A model generated the notes under the pieces. The model had not been told where the DNA came from and did no database searches. It worked only from the letters and a program-made list of their open reading frames with translations. A DNA stretch of 64,000 nt from Polaromonas sp. Its GTDB lineage: Bacteria; Pseudomonadota; Gammaproteobacteria; Burkholderiales; Burkholderiaceae_C. The first letter of the stretch is position 1, and every line of letters starts with the position of its first letter. The stretch spans positions 150,853 through 214,852 of the forward strand of contig NZ_JAQSDA010000009.1 of NCBI RefSeq assembly GCF_029945685.1, in the 5' to 3' direction. Of the stretch, positions 32,106-41,180 are shown in pieces. The position numbers and the translations under genes are program-made.

Positions 32106-34256
32106 TTAGATCGCCAGCGGATCCACGTCGATCGCCCAACGCACCAGACTTTTGAATTCGGCCTGCCTGCGCGTCTCGTGCAGCAGCGGCTGCCAGGCCG
32201 CCAGGAAACGCTGAAGCGCCGCGCGCGAGGGGCTTTCGACCAGCATCTGGGCACGCTCGATGTTGGCCACGCGCTGGATGGTCATGGGTACGGCCGGGTA
32301 GGGCGTGACCGCCTCTATCCCGGGCAGTTGCTGCGCCTGCGCGGCCGCTGCTGCCGCATTCAGAAAACCCTGGGCCACCGCCTGGTCCCGGGCTTCTGCG
32401 CGCACCAGGGCTGAAAAGCCGAAGGGCGACATGCCGGCCGCCTCGCGCTCCTTGAGTTCCTGCGCCGCAAACGTCGGGTAGTCGTGTTTTTTCAGCGCGC
32501 CAAACAACGGGTGCTGCGGATGGAAAGTCTGCACCCACATCTCGCTGGCTTCGCCATGGTCGGCGTCGCGCCCGGCGCGCCCGGCGGCCTGCATGAGCAG
32601 GCCGAACAGGCGCTCGGGCGCGCGGAAATCGCTCGAGAACAAGGCGCCGTCGGGGTTGATGGCAGCCACCAGCGTGATGTGGCGAAAGTCGTGGCCCTTG
32701 GCTATCATCTGCGTGCCAACCAGCACATCGACCTCGCGCGCATGCACGCTGGCCAGCTGCGATTCGAGCGCGCCCTTCAGGCGCGTGGTGTCGGCGTCGA
32801 TGCGTGCAATGCGCAGGGGGCTGCCGTCCGGCCGCGTGACTCCCGCCAGCAGCTCGGCGATGTGTTCCTCCAGCCTCTCCGTGCCCTTGCCCACGGGCGC
32901 GATGTCGATGTTGCCGCAGGCCGGGCAGGCGCGCGGCACCCGTTCGGTGAAGCCGCAGTGGTGGCAGCGCAGGGTACGGTCAATTTTGTGGAACACCCGG
33001 AAGGCGCTGCAATGCGGGCACTCGCTTTTCCAGCCGCAGTCGTGGCAGGCCAGCACCGGTGCGTAACCGCGGCGGTTCAGGAAAATCAGCGACTGCTCGC
33101 CGCGCGCAATGCGCTGGGCGATCGCGTCCAGCAGCGGCGGCGCGATCGTGCAGTGTTTGGGCTGGTGGTTCATGTCGACCAGCCTGACGGCCGGCAGGCT
33201 GCCTTGTTGCTCCGCGCCGCCGATTCGTTCGCTCATGGTCAGGCGCTGGTAGCGGTCCACCATGGTCGCCTGCCAGCTTTCCAGCGAAGGCGTCGCCGAA
33301 CCGAGCAAAACCCGGCAAATACCGGCCGGCTTGCCTTCGTGCTCCGGCCTGGCATCGGCGCTTGCCGCCGGGGCGTCCGGCGAGCTTTCGATCATGGCGC
33401 GGTAAACCGCCAGATCCCGCGCCGAATAACGCGCGCCTTCCTGCTGCTTGTAGCTCGGGTCGTGTTCCTCGTCGACGACGATCAGGCGCAGATTGGGCAG
33501 GGACGCAAAAATCGCCATGCGGGTGCCCAGCACCAGCCGCGCCTGGCCGGCATGGGCGGCGAGCCAGCTCTTGAGGCGCTGCGCCGGTGTCAGGCCGCTG
33601 TGCAGCGCCACCACCTGGGCTTTGCCGAGGTGGGCAAATCGTTCCTCGAAACGCGCCTGCAGCTGGGGCGTCAGGTTGATTTCGGGCACCATCACCAGCA
33701 CCTGGGCGCTGGCGTCGCCGGCCAGCACTTTCGCGGCGGCGCGCAGGTAGACCTCGGTTTTCCCGCTGCCGGTGGCGCCAAACAGCAGCGCCGGCCGGGT
33801 ATCGGCATCAAATTCGGCAATAGCCCTTTCCTGTTCTGCGCTGAGTGCTATCAAATCAGTAGTATTCGGGGTGTCCGGCGAGGGGGCCACCGGCCGCTTG
33901 AGCCGGCGTGCCAGCTGTACGGTGCTCAGCTCGCGCAGTTGCGGCGGCAACGCGGCCAGTGCCACCTCGCCGAGCGAACGCTGGTAGTAGCTCGCGGTGA
34001 AACCGACCAGCCGCCGCCAGGTGGCTGACAGGGGCGCCAGGCCGTCCAGCGCGCCCAGCACCGCTTTGGACTGGCTTTCCGGCAGGTCGCCGCTGTCTGG
34101 CAACAACTCCCACACCACGCCCAGAACTTCGCGTTTGCCCAGCGGAACCCGCACCAGGCTTCCCGGCGGAAGCGGCCACTCGCTTCTATAGGTCAGCGGC
34201 CCGGCCACGCTGCTGTGGGCGGGGGTGGCGACAACGATGCTGAGCCAGTACCTCAT
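32106..34256 (-). CDS. priA: PriA, primosomal replication-restart helicase
   Basis: The 716-residue protein has an N-terminal DNA 3'-end-binding domain starting MRYWLSIVVATP, then Walker A LLFGATGSGKTEVY, the DEEH box VVDEEHDPSYKQQ, and a zinc-binding insertion with eight cysteines (CHDCGWKSECPHC...CHHCGFTERVPRACPACG). The C-terminal helicase half follows with GTQMIAKGHDF and QAAGRAGRD. It reloads the replisome at stalled forks. The gene carries a degenerate 17-bp element at 33847 and ends against the ~90-bp repeat. Confidence 0.97.
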   Translation of the reverse strand: MRYWLSIVVATPAHSSVAGPLTYRSEWPLPPGSLVRVPLGKREVLGVVWELLPDSGDLPESQSKAVLGALDGLAPLSATWRRLVGFTASYYQRSLGEVALAALPPQLRELSTVQLARRLKRPVAPSPDTPNTTDLIALSAEQERAIAEFDADTRPALLFGATGSGKTEVYLRAAAKVLAGDASAQVLVMVPEINLTPQLQARFEERFAHLGKAQVVALHSGLTPAQRLKSWLAAHAGQARLVLGTRMAIFASLPNLRLIVVDEEHDPSYKQQEGARYSARDLAVYRAMIESSPDAPAASADARPEHEGKPAGICRVLLGSATPSLESWQATMVDRYQRLTMSERIGGAEQQGSLPAVRLVDMNHQPKHCTIAPPLLDAIAQRIARGEQSLIFLNRRGYAPVLACHDCGWKSECPHCSAFRVFHKIDRTLRCHHCGFTERVPRACPACGNIDIAPVGKGTERLEEHIAELLAGVTRPDGSPLRIARIDADTTRLKGALESQLASVHAREVDVLVGTQMIAKGHDFRHITLVAAINPDGALFSSDFRAPERLFGLLMQAAGRAGRDADHGEASEMWVQTFHPQHPLFGALKKHDYPTFAAQELKEREAAGMSPFGFSALVRAEARDQAVAQGFLNAAAAAAQAQQLPGIEAVTPYPAVPMTIQRVANIERAQMLVESPSRAALQRFLAAWQPLLHETRRQAEFKSLVRWAIDVDPLAI
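33847..33863. repeat. 17-bp element, copy 4, inside priA
   Basis: GCTATCAAATCAGTAGT, one base off the usual TAGC end; read on the minus strand it contributes to the priA linker TTDLIALSA. Confidence 0.5.
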
Positions 34257-34612
34257 TTTGGGGTGGATCGATTGGGAGAACAGAGGGGATAGTTAACCAG
34301 ATAGTCCTAAGATACATTTGCGAACATCGCTGTAAGTGCTTGATTTAAAAAAGCTTTGACGGTCTTCCAAGGTTTCTGTGGATAACTTTGTTGATAGATT
34401 GCCCCGGCACGCGTCCGGGCCTTATAAATCAAGGCTTTTCTTAAATTGCCCGCAAAAAAAGCAGTTTAAAGATCCTATATGAATCAAGCACTTAGAAGCG
34501 CTATGGCTTTGATAGCGGGAGACCGACTTGTTACAGCTTCATGCGGCACCGCAGCACAAATTTTGTGAATAAGTCCGGTCTGCGGAGCCTGGATTTGTGC
34601 TAACAGGCGGCA
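34257..34612. other. A+T-rich spacer between hemE and priA with DnaA-box-like sites
   Basis: No gene is seen in these ~356 bases, which are far richer in A+T than their surroundings. TGTGGATAA (34377-34385) and TGTGAATAA (34564-34572) match the DnaA-box consensus TTATNCACA on the minus strand, and TGTTGATAG at 34389 is a near match 12 bases from the first. A 13-base inverted repeat, TAAGTGCTTGATT at 34333 and its complement at 34482, frames much of the stretch. The priA promoter should lie here. Confidence 0.6.
34500..34516. repeat. 17-bp element, copy 5
   Basis: GCTATGGCTTTGATAGC in the hemE-priA spacer, six bases past the right arm of the 13-base inverted repeat. Confidence 0.6.
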
Positions 34613-34634
34613 AAACCCGCATCAATGCGGGTTT
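34613..34634 (-). terminator. hemE: hemE terminator overlapping its stop codon
   Basis: AAACCCGCAT and ATGCGGGTTT form a ten-bp stem; the two loop bases and the first stem base make up the hemE TGA, so stop codon and terminator are fused. A short T-run follows on the minus strand. Confidence 0.85.
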
Positions 34635-35722
34635 CCCGTGCGCATGCGGCGGGAATAGGCATGGACGGCGCGGACCAGCACCTCCACGTTTTCGGGCGGG
34701 GTGTGCTGGCTGATGCCGTGGCCCAGGTTGAAGATGTGGGTCGGACCGCTGCTGTGCAGGTCTGCATGCGGCTGGCCAAAACTGTCCAGCACCGCAGCCA
34801 CTTCCTTCTCGATCTGCACCGGGTTGGCGAACAGCACGTTCGGGTCCAGGTTGCCCTGCAGCGCCATGCGTGCACCGACCCGAGCCCGCGCCTGGGCCAG
34901 GTTGACGGTCCAGTCCAGGCCCAGCACCTCGCAGTCGAGTCCGGCCATCTGCTCCAGCCACAGGCCGCCGCCCTTGGTGAACACCAGGCGCGGAATGACC
35001 ACGCCGTCATGGCTGCGCTTGAGCTGGCTCAGCACGCGCTGGGTGTAGGCCAGGCTGAAGGTCTGGAAGGCCGCGTCGGCCAGCACACCGCCCCAGCTGT
35101 CGAAAATCATCACCGCCTGGGCGCCGGCCTCGATCTGGGCGTTCAGGTAGGCCGCCACCGCGTCGGCATTGATCGTCAGCATTTTGTGCATCAGGTCGGG
35201 GCGCTGGTACAGCATGGTCTTGACCAGGCGGTAGTCGTCCGAACCGGCCCCTTCAACCATGTAGCAGGCCAGCGTCCAGGGGCTGCCGGAAAAGCCGATC
35301 AGCGGCACGCGGCCATGGAGCGCCTTGCGGATGGAGGTGACGGCGTCGAACACATAACGCAGCTTGTCCATGTCCGGCACTTCGAGTTGGGCCACGGCCG
35401 CCTCGTCGCGCACCGGCGTCGCAAAACGCGGACCTTCGCCCAGCGCAAACGACAGGCCCAGGCCCATGGCGTCGGGCACGGTCAGGATGTCGGAAAACAG
35501 GATGGCCGCGTCCAGCGGGTAACGCTCCAGCGGCTGCAGGGTGACTTCGGTGGCGTAGTCGGGCGAGGTCGCCAGACCCATGAAACTGCCGGCCTTGGCC
35601 CGGCTGGCGCGGTATTCCGGCAGGTAACGTCCGGCCTGACGCATCAGCCAGACGGGGGTGTAATCGGTGGCCTGACGCAGGCAGGCGCGCAAAAAAGTGT
35701 CGTTTTGGAGGGGAGCAAACAT
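34622..35722 (-). CDS. hemE: Uroporphyrinogen decarboxylase
   Basis: The 366-residue enzyme is full length and begins with the family signature [18 protein letters not shown] at about residues 18-35. Later signatures are [37 protein letters not shown] and MIFDSWGG. It decarboxylates the four acetate side chains of uroporphyrinogen III to coproporphyrinogen III in cytoplasmic heme synthesis. The heme supply suits the many cytochromes of the sox locus, though there is no operon link. Confidence 0.97.
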   Translation of the reverse strand: MFAPLQNDTFLRACLRQATDYTPVWLMRQAGRYLPEYRASRAKAGSFMGLATSPDYATEVTLQPLERYPLDAAILFSDILTVPDAMGLGLSFALGEGPRFATPVRDEAAVAQLEVPDMDKLRYVFDAVTSIRKALHGRVPLIGFSGSPWTLACYMVEGAGSDDYRLVKTMLYQRPDLMHKMLTINADAVAAYLNAQIEAGAQAVMIFDSWGGVLADAAFQTFSLAYTQRVLSQLKRSHDGVVIPRLVFTKGGGLWLEQMAGLDCEVLGLDWTVNLAQARARVGARMALQGNLDPNVLFANPVQIEKEVAAVLDSFGQPHADLHSSGPTHIFNLGHGISQHTPPENVEVLVRAVHAYSRRMRTGNPH

Positions 35723-35751
35723 GCTTGTATTGTCTCAGGTCGGGGGGGCAT

Positions 35752-35776
35752 CCTTCGACAAGCTCAGGTCGAACGG
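35752..35776. repeat. CTTCGACA-GCTCAGG interspersed repeat, copy 1
   Basis: CCTTCGACAAGCTCAGG followed by TCGAACGG, giving an imperfect palindrome TTCGAC...GTCGAA. Related copies are inside the PhzF-type gene at 48065 and 48634. Confidence 0.7.
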
Positions 35777-35808
35777 TATTCGGTGAGCGATCGCACGGCG
35801 ATGTCTTT

Positions 35809-35903
35809 TCAAGCAGGGGCCGCGGGACCGGCTCCGCCGGCCCGCAGGCGCAGCGCCCCCTCGGGGGGCAGCGAACCACACGAAGTGGGGAGCGTGGGGG
35901 CCT
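35809..35903. repeat. ~90-bp G+C-rich interspersed repeat, copy 2
   Basis: It starts TCAAGCAGGGGCCGCGGGA and ends GGAGCGTGGGGGCC directly at the stop of the lipoprotein gene. It is very similar to copy 1 over the first 55 bases and more variable in the last third. Confidence 0.9.
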
Positions 35904-36647
35904 TTATCTGACCGGCAAGAACTGCAGAAACGAGGCGCCGGCCAGGCTCTGCACATAGGTGATCACGGCGCGGCGGTATTTCTCGGTCAGGACTTCGGAG
36001 AGCAGGTCGAGCCGGCCGATGACCTTGCCGAACTCGCGCTCGAAACTGAGGTTGCGTTCGCGTTCGGAGATCTCGTCGGCCAGCAGCAGGGGCTGGCCGG
36101 CCGGGTTGCGCCGTGAGGCCAGCAGCCAGACGGCCGACTCGATGTTGCGTGCGGCGTTGTAGATGTATTGCGCGTCCAGGCTGTCGACCAGGTAGAAGTC
36201 GGTCTTGCCGTTGTGTGCAACGATCAGCATGTCGGCGCTGGCATAGATGAAGGCGGCGACACGGTCGCCCTTGAAGTCGGGGCTCAGGGCCAGCGACAGG
36301 GCGGCGATGTCGCGTTTGCCCAGCAGCTCCGGCCAGGGTGTGCGGCTGTCGATGGCGCTGCGCACGCGCCGGACCGCCGCTTCGCGGCTGTCAATGCCGG
36401 TCTTGCGCCATTCGGCGGGGTTGCGCCGGTACAGCTTGTCCAGCAGGCGGTACAGGCTGCCCAGGTTGTCGCGCATGCCCAGGCTGGCCATGCGGTTCAC
36501 ATCCGATTGCGCCAGCTCGCCCGAGGTCAGCGGCGCCACCTGCGTCTCGCCGCGGTGGGTCGGGGCGGTCTGCAGGCAGCCGCCCAGCAGCAGCAAGGCC
36601 GGCAGACAGGACAGGGACACCAGCAGAGGCCGGCGCGGGGAAGGCAT
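35904..36647 (-). CDS. Lipoprotein of unknown function
   Basis: The 247-residue product from the ATG at 36647 has a signal peptide with lipobox LLGGC. The mature part has SGELAQSDVNRMASLGMRDN, LLDKLYRRNPAEWRKTG, and a later FIYASADMLIVAHNGKTDFYLVDSLDAQYIYNAARNIE block. I recall similar lipoproteins of unknown function in other Burkholderiales, but no named domain is recognised. It sits behind the CoA-binding protein gene (46 bases) and may be the last member of that transcript. Confidence 0.7.
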   Translation of the reverse strand: MPSPRRPLLVSLSCLPALLLLGGCLQTAPTHRGETQVAPLTSGELAQSDVNRMASLGMRDNLGSLYRLLDKLYRRNPAEWRKTGIDSREAAVRRVRSAIDSRTPWPELLGKRDIAALSLALSPDFKGDRVAAFIYASADMLIVAHNGKTDFYLVDSLDAQYIYNAARNIESAVWLLASRRNPAGQPLLLADEISERERNLSFEREFGKVIGRLDLLSEVLTEKYRRAVITYVQSLAGASFLQFLPVR

Positions 36648-36693
36648 GCGGCGATTATCCCGGAGCCGCCGGATGCCACCCGCGCGGGACCCC

Positions 36694-37152
36694 TCAGTCG
36701 GCGGGGGGTTGCAGCAGGCCGCGCGACTGCAGCACCTTGTGATCGACCTTGATGCAGTGGTCCTGCACCACCAGCAGGCCTGCCGCTTCGGCCTGGGCGG
36801 CGGCCGCCGGATGGCGGATGCCGAGCTGCATCCAGACGGCCTTGGCGCCAATGGCGATCGCCTCCTCGACGATGGGCGGAATGTCCTCGCTGTTGCGAAA
36901 GCAGTTCACCAGGTCGATGTGTTCGTGCTGCGCCGCTTCCGTCAGGCTGGCATAGGCTTTTTCTCCGAGCACCTCGCTGACATTCGGGTTGACCGGAACG
37001 ATGCGGTACCCGTGACCCTGCATGTAGCGCGCCACGTCGAAACTGGCGCGATGCGGCTTGGGCGACAGGCCCACCACCGCAATCGTGCGGCAATGGTTGA
37101 GGATGTAAGGCAGACGTTCGGCCGGCGGGACCGGGCTCACGCCGGAACTCAC
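36694..37152 (-). CDS. CoA-binding domain protein (YccU-like)
   Basis: The 152-residue protein is a single Rossmann-type CoA-binding domain: TIAVVGLSPKPHRASFDVARYMQ at residues 22-45, GYRIVPVNPNVSEVLG, and the C-terminal GAKAVWMQLGIRHPAAAAQAEAAGL and VVQDHCIKVDHK. The cellular role of these proteins is unclear. The ATG overlaps the stop of the redoxin gene by four bases. Confidence 0.88.
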   Translation of the reverse strand: MSSGVSPVPPAERLPYILNHCRTIAVVGLSPKPHRASFDVARYMQGHGYRIVPVNPNVSEVLGEKAYASLTEAAQHEHIDLVNCFRNSEDIPPIVEEAIAIGAKAVWMQLGIRHPAAAAQAEAAGLLVVQDHCIKVDHKVLQSRGLLQPPAD

Positions 37153-37787
37153 GCCTTGTCCTTGTATTTGATCGAGCAGCCGTAGGCCCGGCTGCTTGCC
37201 ACACTGAGGGCCTTGCCGGCCAGTACTTCGTTCAAGCCCTGGCGCACATGGTTGGTCGCGGTCCGGATGTCGTCCACCCGGGCTGAAGCAATGCTGTCAA
37301 TCGCCCCGGCATACACCAGCTGCCCTTGCGGGCTGATGATGTACATGTGCGGCGTGGTCCGGGCGCTGTAGAGCTGGCCGATGCTGCCCGACTCGTCCAT
37401 CAGGGTGGCGCTGGCGGCCGCCTGTTTGCCCGCCATCCAGCCGGCGAGCCTGGCGGGCGCCAGGTAGTCGCTGCTGCCGGTTTCGGTCGAGTTGATGGCC
37501 AGCCAGACCACCCCTTTGCCCACCGCCTCTTTCTGCAGGCCCTGCATGTTGCCGTTGTAGTGTTTTTGCACAAAAGGGCAGCCGGGGTTGGTCCATTCCA
37601 GCACCACCAGCTTGCCCTTGTAGTCGCTGAGGTGATGGGTTTTTCCGGCTGTGTCCAGCGCTGAAAAGTCCGGCGCGGCCTGGCCGACGGCCACGGCCGC
37701 GTGGGCGGCCTGCGTGAAGGCGGCTGCCCACGGGGCGGTGACCAGCGCGCCGGAAAAAATGCGGCGATTGACAGGGTGATTCAACAT
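37149..37787 (-). CDS. Exported thioredoxin-fold (redoxin/AhpC-TSA) protein
   Basis: From the ATG at 37787 (AAGGAG upstream) the product is 212 residues with a twin-arginine-like NRRIFSGALV signal. The active site reads WTNPGCPFVQKHY, a single Cys in the position of the peroxidatic or nucleophilic cysteine, then TPHMYIISPQGQLVYAGAID. It resembles periplasmic peroxiredoxin-like proteins often found beside dsbD, which can supply reductant. It lies 40 bases after dsbD. Confidence 0.85.
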   Translation of the reverse strand: MLNHPVNRRIFSGALVTAPWAAAFTQAAHAAVAVGQAAPDFSALDTAGKTHHLSDYKGKLVVLEWTNPGCPFVQKHYNGNMQGLQKEAVGKGVVWLAINSTETGSSDYLAPARLAGWMAGKQAAASATLMDESGSIGQLYSARTTPHMYIISPQGQLVYAGAIDSIASARVDDIRTATNHVRQGLNEVLAGKALSVASSRAYGCSIKYKDKA

Positions 37788-37827
37788 GACTTGATCTCCT
37801 TCAGAAAAATGAAGTGACAGACAGGTT

Positions 37828-39987
37828 CTACAGCTTGGCCAGTTCGGCCCGCACATCAGCAACCGACAGAATTTCCGACAGCACCACCGGCGCGCGGCCG
37901 GGTTTGTAGATCACGTACACCGGCACGCCGTTGCGGCCCAGCTGCGCCAGCGCGGCGGTCACGGCGGGGTCGCGGCGCGTCCAGTCGGCGCGCAGCAGCA
38001 CCACGTTTTTGGCATCCATGTCGGCCAATACATCGGCATCGGCCAGCGTGGTTTTCTTGTTGTACTGGCAGGTGACGCACCAGGCGGCGGTGAAATCGAC
38101 AAACACGCTCTGGCCCTGGGCCGCGAGCTGGTCCACGCGGCCCGGCTCCCAGGCCTGCCAGCGCCCAGGGGCTGTTGCGGCGACGCTGGAAGTCTCCAGG
38201 GGTTTGATGACATTTTGGCCCACAGCCCAGACCCCGAAAGCGCCAAGCGCTATCGAAAGTGTAGCAGCAACAGTCCGGGTCCGGCCCCGCAGCGTCAGCG
38301 ACCACAACACCAGCGCCATCAGCACCAGCAGCGCCAGCAGGGCGCCGGCGCCGTCGATGCCGCTTTGCTGGCCCAGCACCCAGACCAGCCAGGCGACGGT
38401 GGCAAACATCGGAAACGCCATCAGCTGTTTGAAGGTCACCATCCAGGCGCCCGGACGCGGCAGGGCACGCGCCACTGCCGGCACCGCACTGGCCGCCAGG
38501 TAGGGCAGGGCCATGCCCAGACCGATGGCCCCGAACACCGCCAGTGCCTGGGTCGCCGGCAGGCCCACGGCGTAACCGAGCGAGGCTCCCATGAAAGGCG
38601 CGGTGCAGGGCGAGGCAATCGCGGTGGCGAGCACGCCGGTCAGAAAGGCATTGAGCGTCGGGTTTTTAGCCTGCAGGCCGGCGACCTTTCCGGGCACAAA
38701 GCTGCCGAACTCAAACAGGCCCGCGAGGTTCAGGCCGATCAGCGTGAAAAGCACAGCCAGCGCGGCCACCACGGCCGGGCTCTGCAGCTGGAAGCCCCAG
38801 CCAAGCTGCTCGCCGGTGGCGCGCAGGCCCAGCAGCAGGGCGCCCAGCGCGAGAAAAGACAGCACCACGCCGGCCGTGTAGGCCAGCCCGCCGGCGAGCC
38901 GTGCCGCGCGACTTTTCTCCTTGGCAAAACTCATCACCTTGATGGCCAGCACCGGAAACACGCAGGGCATGAGGTTCAGGATCAGCCCGCCCAGCAGCGC
39001 ACCCAGCAGGGCGGCGAGCAGCGTGAGCGGCGGCGCGCTGGGGCCGGTGGGCGCCGCGCCCAGCGCCGCATTGGCCTTGAGCGCCGCTTCCAGCGCCGGC
39101 GACATCGTGGCCGCGGCGGCCACAGCCGGCCAGTCGCCCCGGACCGGCAGCTCGATGCGGTAGGCGCTCTGGTCCAGCGCCACCACCACCGGCATCACGC
39201 GCGGGCTTTCGCTGCGCTGGCTCGAGAGCGGCAGCTGCGCGGTCCACACCGCGCCCCGCCAGGCTTGCTGCCAGGCGCCCGCGGGCTCGATCACGCTGCC
39301 GGTTTCGGGGAAAAAGTCCAGGGTTTTGCCCTGCAGGCGCGCGGGCAGACCCGCGAGCACCACCTGGATGGCTTTGGCGCTGACCTGCACCTGGCTGCCG
39401 GTTGCGGCCAGCGGCTGGGGGCTGGCGGCAAAAGCGGCGGCAAACAGGCCGCTGCTGCTGCCGGTCGAACTCCGGACCGGGATCTGCAGGGAAAAATCAC
39501 CTTCCTGCGGAATACATTCCTTCTTGCAGACCAGCCAGCTGGCCTTGAGCCGGATGTCGAGGTTGGCGGCGTTGAAGCCGGGCGCCACGGTCAGCGGCAC
39601 CGGCAACAGCACCGTGCCCTCGTAGCCATAGTTGGCGAGGGTGCCAATCGGTATCTTTTTCGGCGTCGGCCAGGCGATGTCGCCAGCCGTGATACCGGCT
39701 GGCAGCGTCCATTCGAGCTGCGTCGGCAGGCCGGAATCGCCGGAGTTTTTCCAGTAGGTGTGCCACTCGGGAATGTGCGCCAGCTGCAGGGCCACCCAGA
39801 CCGGCTTGCCCGGCTCCACACCATCGGGCGCCCAGGCCAGCAGTTCGGCACGCACCTGGTCGGTGCTGACCACGGCATTCACCGCGGCCTTGTTCGTGAA
39901 GCTGATTTGGGCTGTGGCGCCCGTCGATAAAGCGCAGGCAGCTATCAAAAACAGAGCGGACGCGAAGCGGTGAAAAATCATGGTCAT
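37828..39987 (-). CDS. dsbD: DsbD-family thiol:disulfide interchange protein
   Basis: The 719-residue protein has a signal peptide, an N-terminal periplasmic domain (~1-340), eight membrane helices and a C-terminal thioredoxin domain with AAWCVTCQYNKK. Cysteines in LNLMPCVFPVLAIK and ASPCTAPFMGASLG are the transmembrane pair that carries electrons from cytoplasmic thioredoxin. The long ScsB-like N-terminal domain distinguishes it from the shorter E. coli type. Starts at 39987 and 39981 are both possible. Two 17-bp elements lie inside the gene. Confidence 0.92.
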   Translation of the reverse strand: MTMIFHRFASALFLIAACALSTGATAQISFTNKAAVNAVVSTDQVRAELLAWAPDGVEPGKPVWVALQLAHIPEWHTYWKNSGDSGLPTQLEWTLPAGITAGDIAWPTPKKIPIGTLANYGYEGTVLLPVPLTVAPGFNAANLDIRLKASWLVCKKECIPQEGDFSLQIPVRSSTGSSSGLFAAAFAASPQPLAATGSQVQVSAKAIQVVLAGLPARLQGKTLDFFPETGSVIEPAGAWQQAWRGAVWTAQLPLSSQRSESPRVMPVVVALDQSAYRIELPVRGDWPAVAAAATMSPALEAALKANAALGAAPTGPSAPPLTLLAALLGALLGGLILNLMPCVFPVLAIKVMSFAKEKSRAARLAGGLAYTAGVVLSFLALGALLLGLRATGEQLGWGFQLQSPAVVAALAVLFTLIGLNLAGLFEFGSFVPGKVAGLQAKNPTLNAFLTGVLATAIASPCTAPFMGASLGYAVGLPATQALAVFGAIGLGMALPYLAASAVPAVARALPRPGAWMVTFKQLMAFPMFATVAWLVWVLGQQSGIDGAGALLALLVLMALVLWSLTLRGRTRTVAATLSIALGAFGVWAVGQNVIKPLETSSVAATAPGRWQAWEPGRVDQLAAQGQSVFVDFTAAWCVTCQYNKKTTLADADVLADMDAKNVVLLRADWTRRDPAVTAALAQLGRNGVPVYVIYKPGRAPVVLSEILSVADVRAELAKL
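38249..38265. repeat. 17-bp element, copy 6, inside dsbD
   Basis: GCTATCGAAAGTGTAGC; on the minus strand it contributes to the eighth membrane helix region AATLSIALGAF. Confidence 0.6.
39941..39957. repeat. 17-bp element, copy 7, inside the dsbD signal peptide
   Basis: GCTATCAAAAACAGAGC; on the minus strand it encodes ALFLIAAC in the signal peptide. Confidence 0.6.
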
Positions 39988-40042
39988 GGTGTGAGCGGCA
40001 CGCTGGCCTTTAGTTCCTGGGACGGTGCCCGCGTACGGGTCC

Positions 40043-40381
40043 CTATTGTCGTCCGGCAGGGTCCGTGGGCAGGGCGGGCTGCGCAAACACCGCCGGAAGT
40101 TTTTTGGGTGCGCGGATGCGCAGCTGCTTGTTGACGTTTTCCTGGCCGAAGACCACCTCGATGTCGCTGACCGCCACACCGAACAGGGGCGCCAGGAAAC
40201 GCAGCATGTGGTCGGTGGCCTTGCCGGCCTGCGGCGCGGCGGTCACGCTGACCTTGAGCTGGGTGCCCTTGGGTTTGCCGATCGCGTCACGGCTGGCCGA
40301 CGGTTTGCCCAGGATGTTGACCACCAGCACCTCGCCGTCCCAGGCAAAAAAGGTGTCGCCGGTGGCATTTCTCGGACGCAT
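40043..40381 (-). CDS. DUF167/YggU-family protein
   Basis: The 112-residue protein has the DUF167 signature: VLVVNILGKPSASRDAIG, LKVSVTAAPQAGKATDHMLRFLA and a V-F-GQENVNKQLRI stretch. The C-terminal ~15 residues are a Pro-rich extension. The function is unknown. The ATG at 40381 lies eight bases after the stop of the alanyl-tRNA editing gene, so they are co-transcribed. Confidence 0.85.
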   Translation of the reverse strand: MRPRNATGDTFFAWDGEVLVVNILGKPSASRDAIGKPKGTQLKVSVTAAPQAGKATDHMLRFLAPLFGVAVSDIEVVFGQENVNKQLRIRAPKKLPAVFAQPALPTDPAGRQ

Positions 40382-40389
40382 CGAAGAAA

Positions 40390-41163
40390 TCAGGCAGCGA
40401 AGCCGAGGACGATGCGGCGCGTGGTGGCGCTTTTTTTCTCGATTTTGGTGACCACCACCGCGCCAATCTCGGAGGTGTTGGCCACGTGGGTGCCGCCGCA
40501 GGGCTGGAAGTCGATCATGGCGTCTGCACCGGCGCCGCCTATGCGGATGGTGCGGATCTGGCCGCTGCCGCGCGGCGGCTGCACGCTCATGCTTTTGACC
40601 AGGGCCGGGTTGGCGTCGAGCTCCGCGTCGCTGATGTTGCCCACGGTCACCGGGTGCGCCGCGGCCACCAGGCGGGCAATGCCGGCGCTCAGAACGTCCT
40701 TGTCCAGAGGGTCCGTCATGTGGAAGTCCAGCCGCGCATAGTCGGGCGTGATCGAGCAGCCGTTGACCAGCTGCGGCACCAGGTGGCACAGCAAATGGGT
40801 GGTGGTGTGAAAACGCATGAGCCGGTGCCGGCGCGCCCAGTCGACGCGGGCGGTCACCACATCACCGACCTGCACGCCCAAACCAGAGAGATGCGCCTCG
40901 ACAGACGCGGCCGGGTCCGGCAAGGCCGGCAGGTGGCAGATCGCCTCGGTGAACTGGCCTTCTGCGTTTTTGCCCTTGCGCGTGTCGGCGATGGGGATTT
41001 CGCGCCCATCGGCCAGCACCAGCACACCGGTGTCGCCGGCCTGGCCGCCGCCCAGCGGGTAAAACACGGTGCGGTCCAGCACCAGGCCCTGGCCGGTTAC
41101 CGCGGTCACGGTTGCGCTGCATTCGGCCAGATAAGCGTCATCACGAAACAGGGTTTGTGTCAT
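40390..41163 (-). CDS. Alanyl-tRNA editing protein (AlaX-type)
   Basis: The 257-residue protein resembles the editing domain of AlaRS: FYPLGGGQAGDTG near residue 36, HTTTH (zinc ligands) in MRFHTTTHLLCHLV, and C-x3-H in FQPCGGTHVANTSEIG. It hydrolyses Ser- or Gly-tRNA-Ala made by mistake. The length and N-terminal region fit the AlaX-M/L type. It is divergent from the radical SAM gene. Confidence 0.92.
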   Translation of the reverse strand: MTQTLFRDDAYLAECSATVTAVTGQGLVLDRTVFYPLGGGQAGDTGVLVLADGREIPIADTRKGKNAEGQFTEAICHLPALPDPAASVEAHLSGLGVQVGDVVTARVDWARRHRLMRFHTTTHLLCHLVPQLVNGCSITPDYARLDFHMTDPLDKDVLSAGIARLVAAAHPVTVGNISDAELDANPALVKSMSVQPPRGSGQIRTIRIGGAGADAMIDFQPCGGTHVANTSEIGAVVVTKIEKKSATTRRIVLGFAA

Positions 41164-41180
41164 GGTTTGATAATACCGGC

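Noticed and set aside
34257..34612. Chromosomal replication origin
   Set aside because: The DnaA boxes are few, and dnaA, dnaN and rpmH are absent, so calling it oriC is not supported.
38215..39930. Long plus-strand frame opposite dsbD
   Set aside because: Composition is Gln/His/Arg-rich and it follows the codon pattern of dsbD on the other strand.
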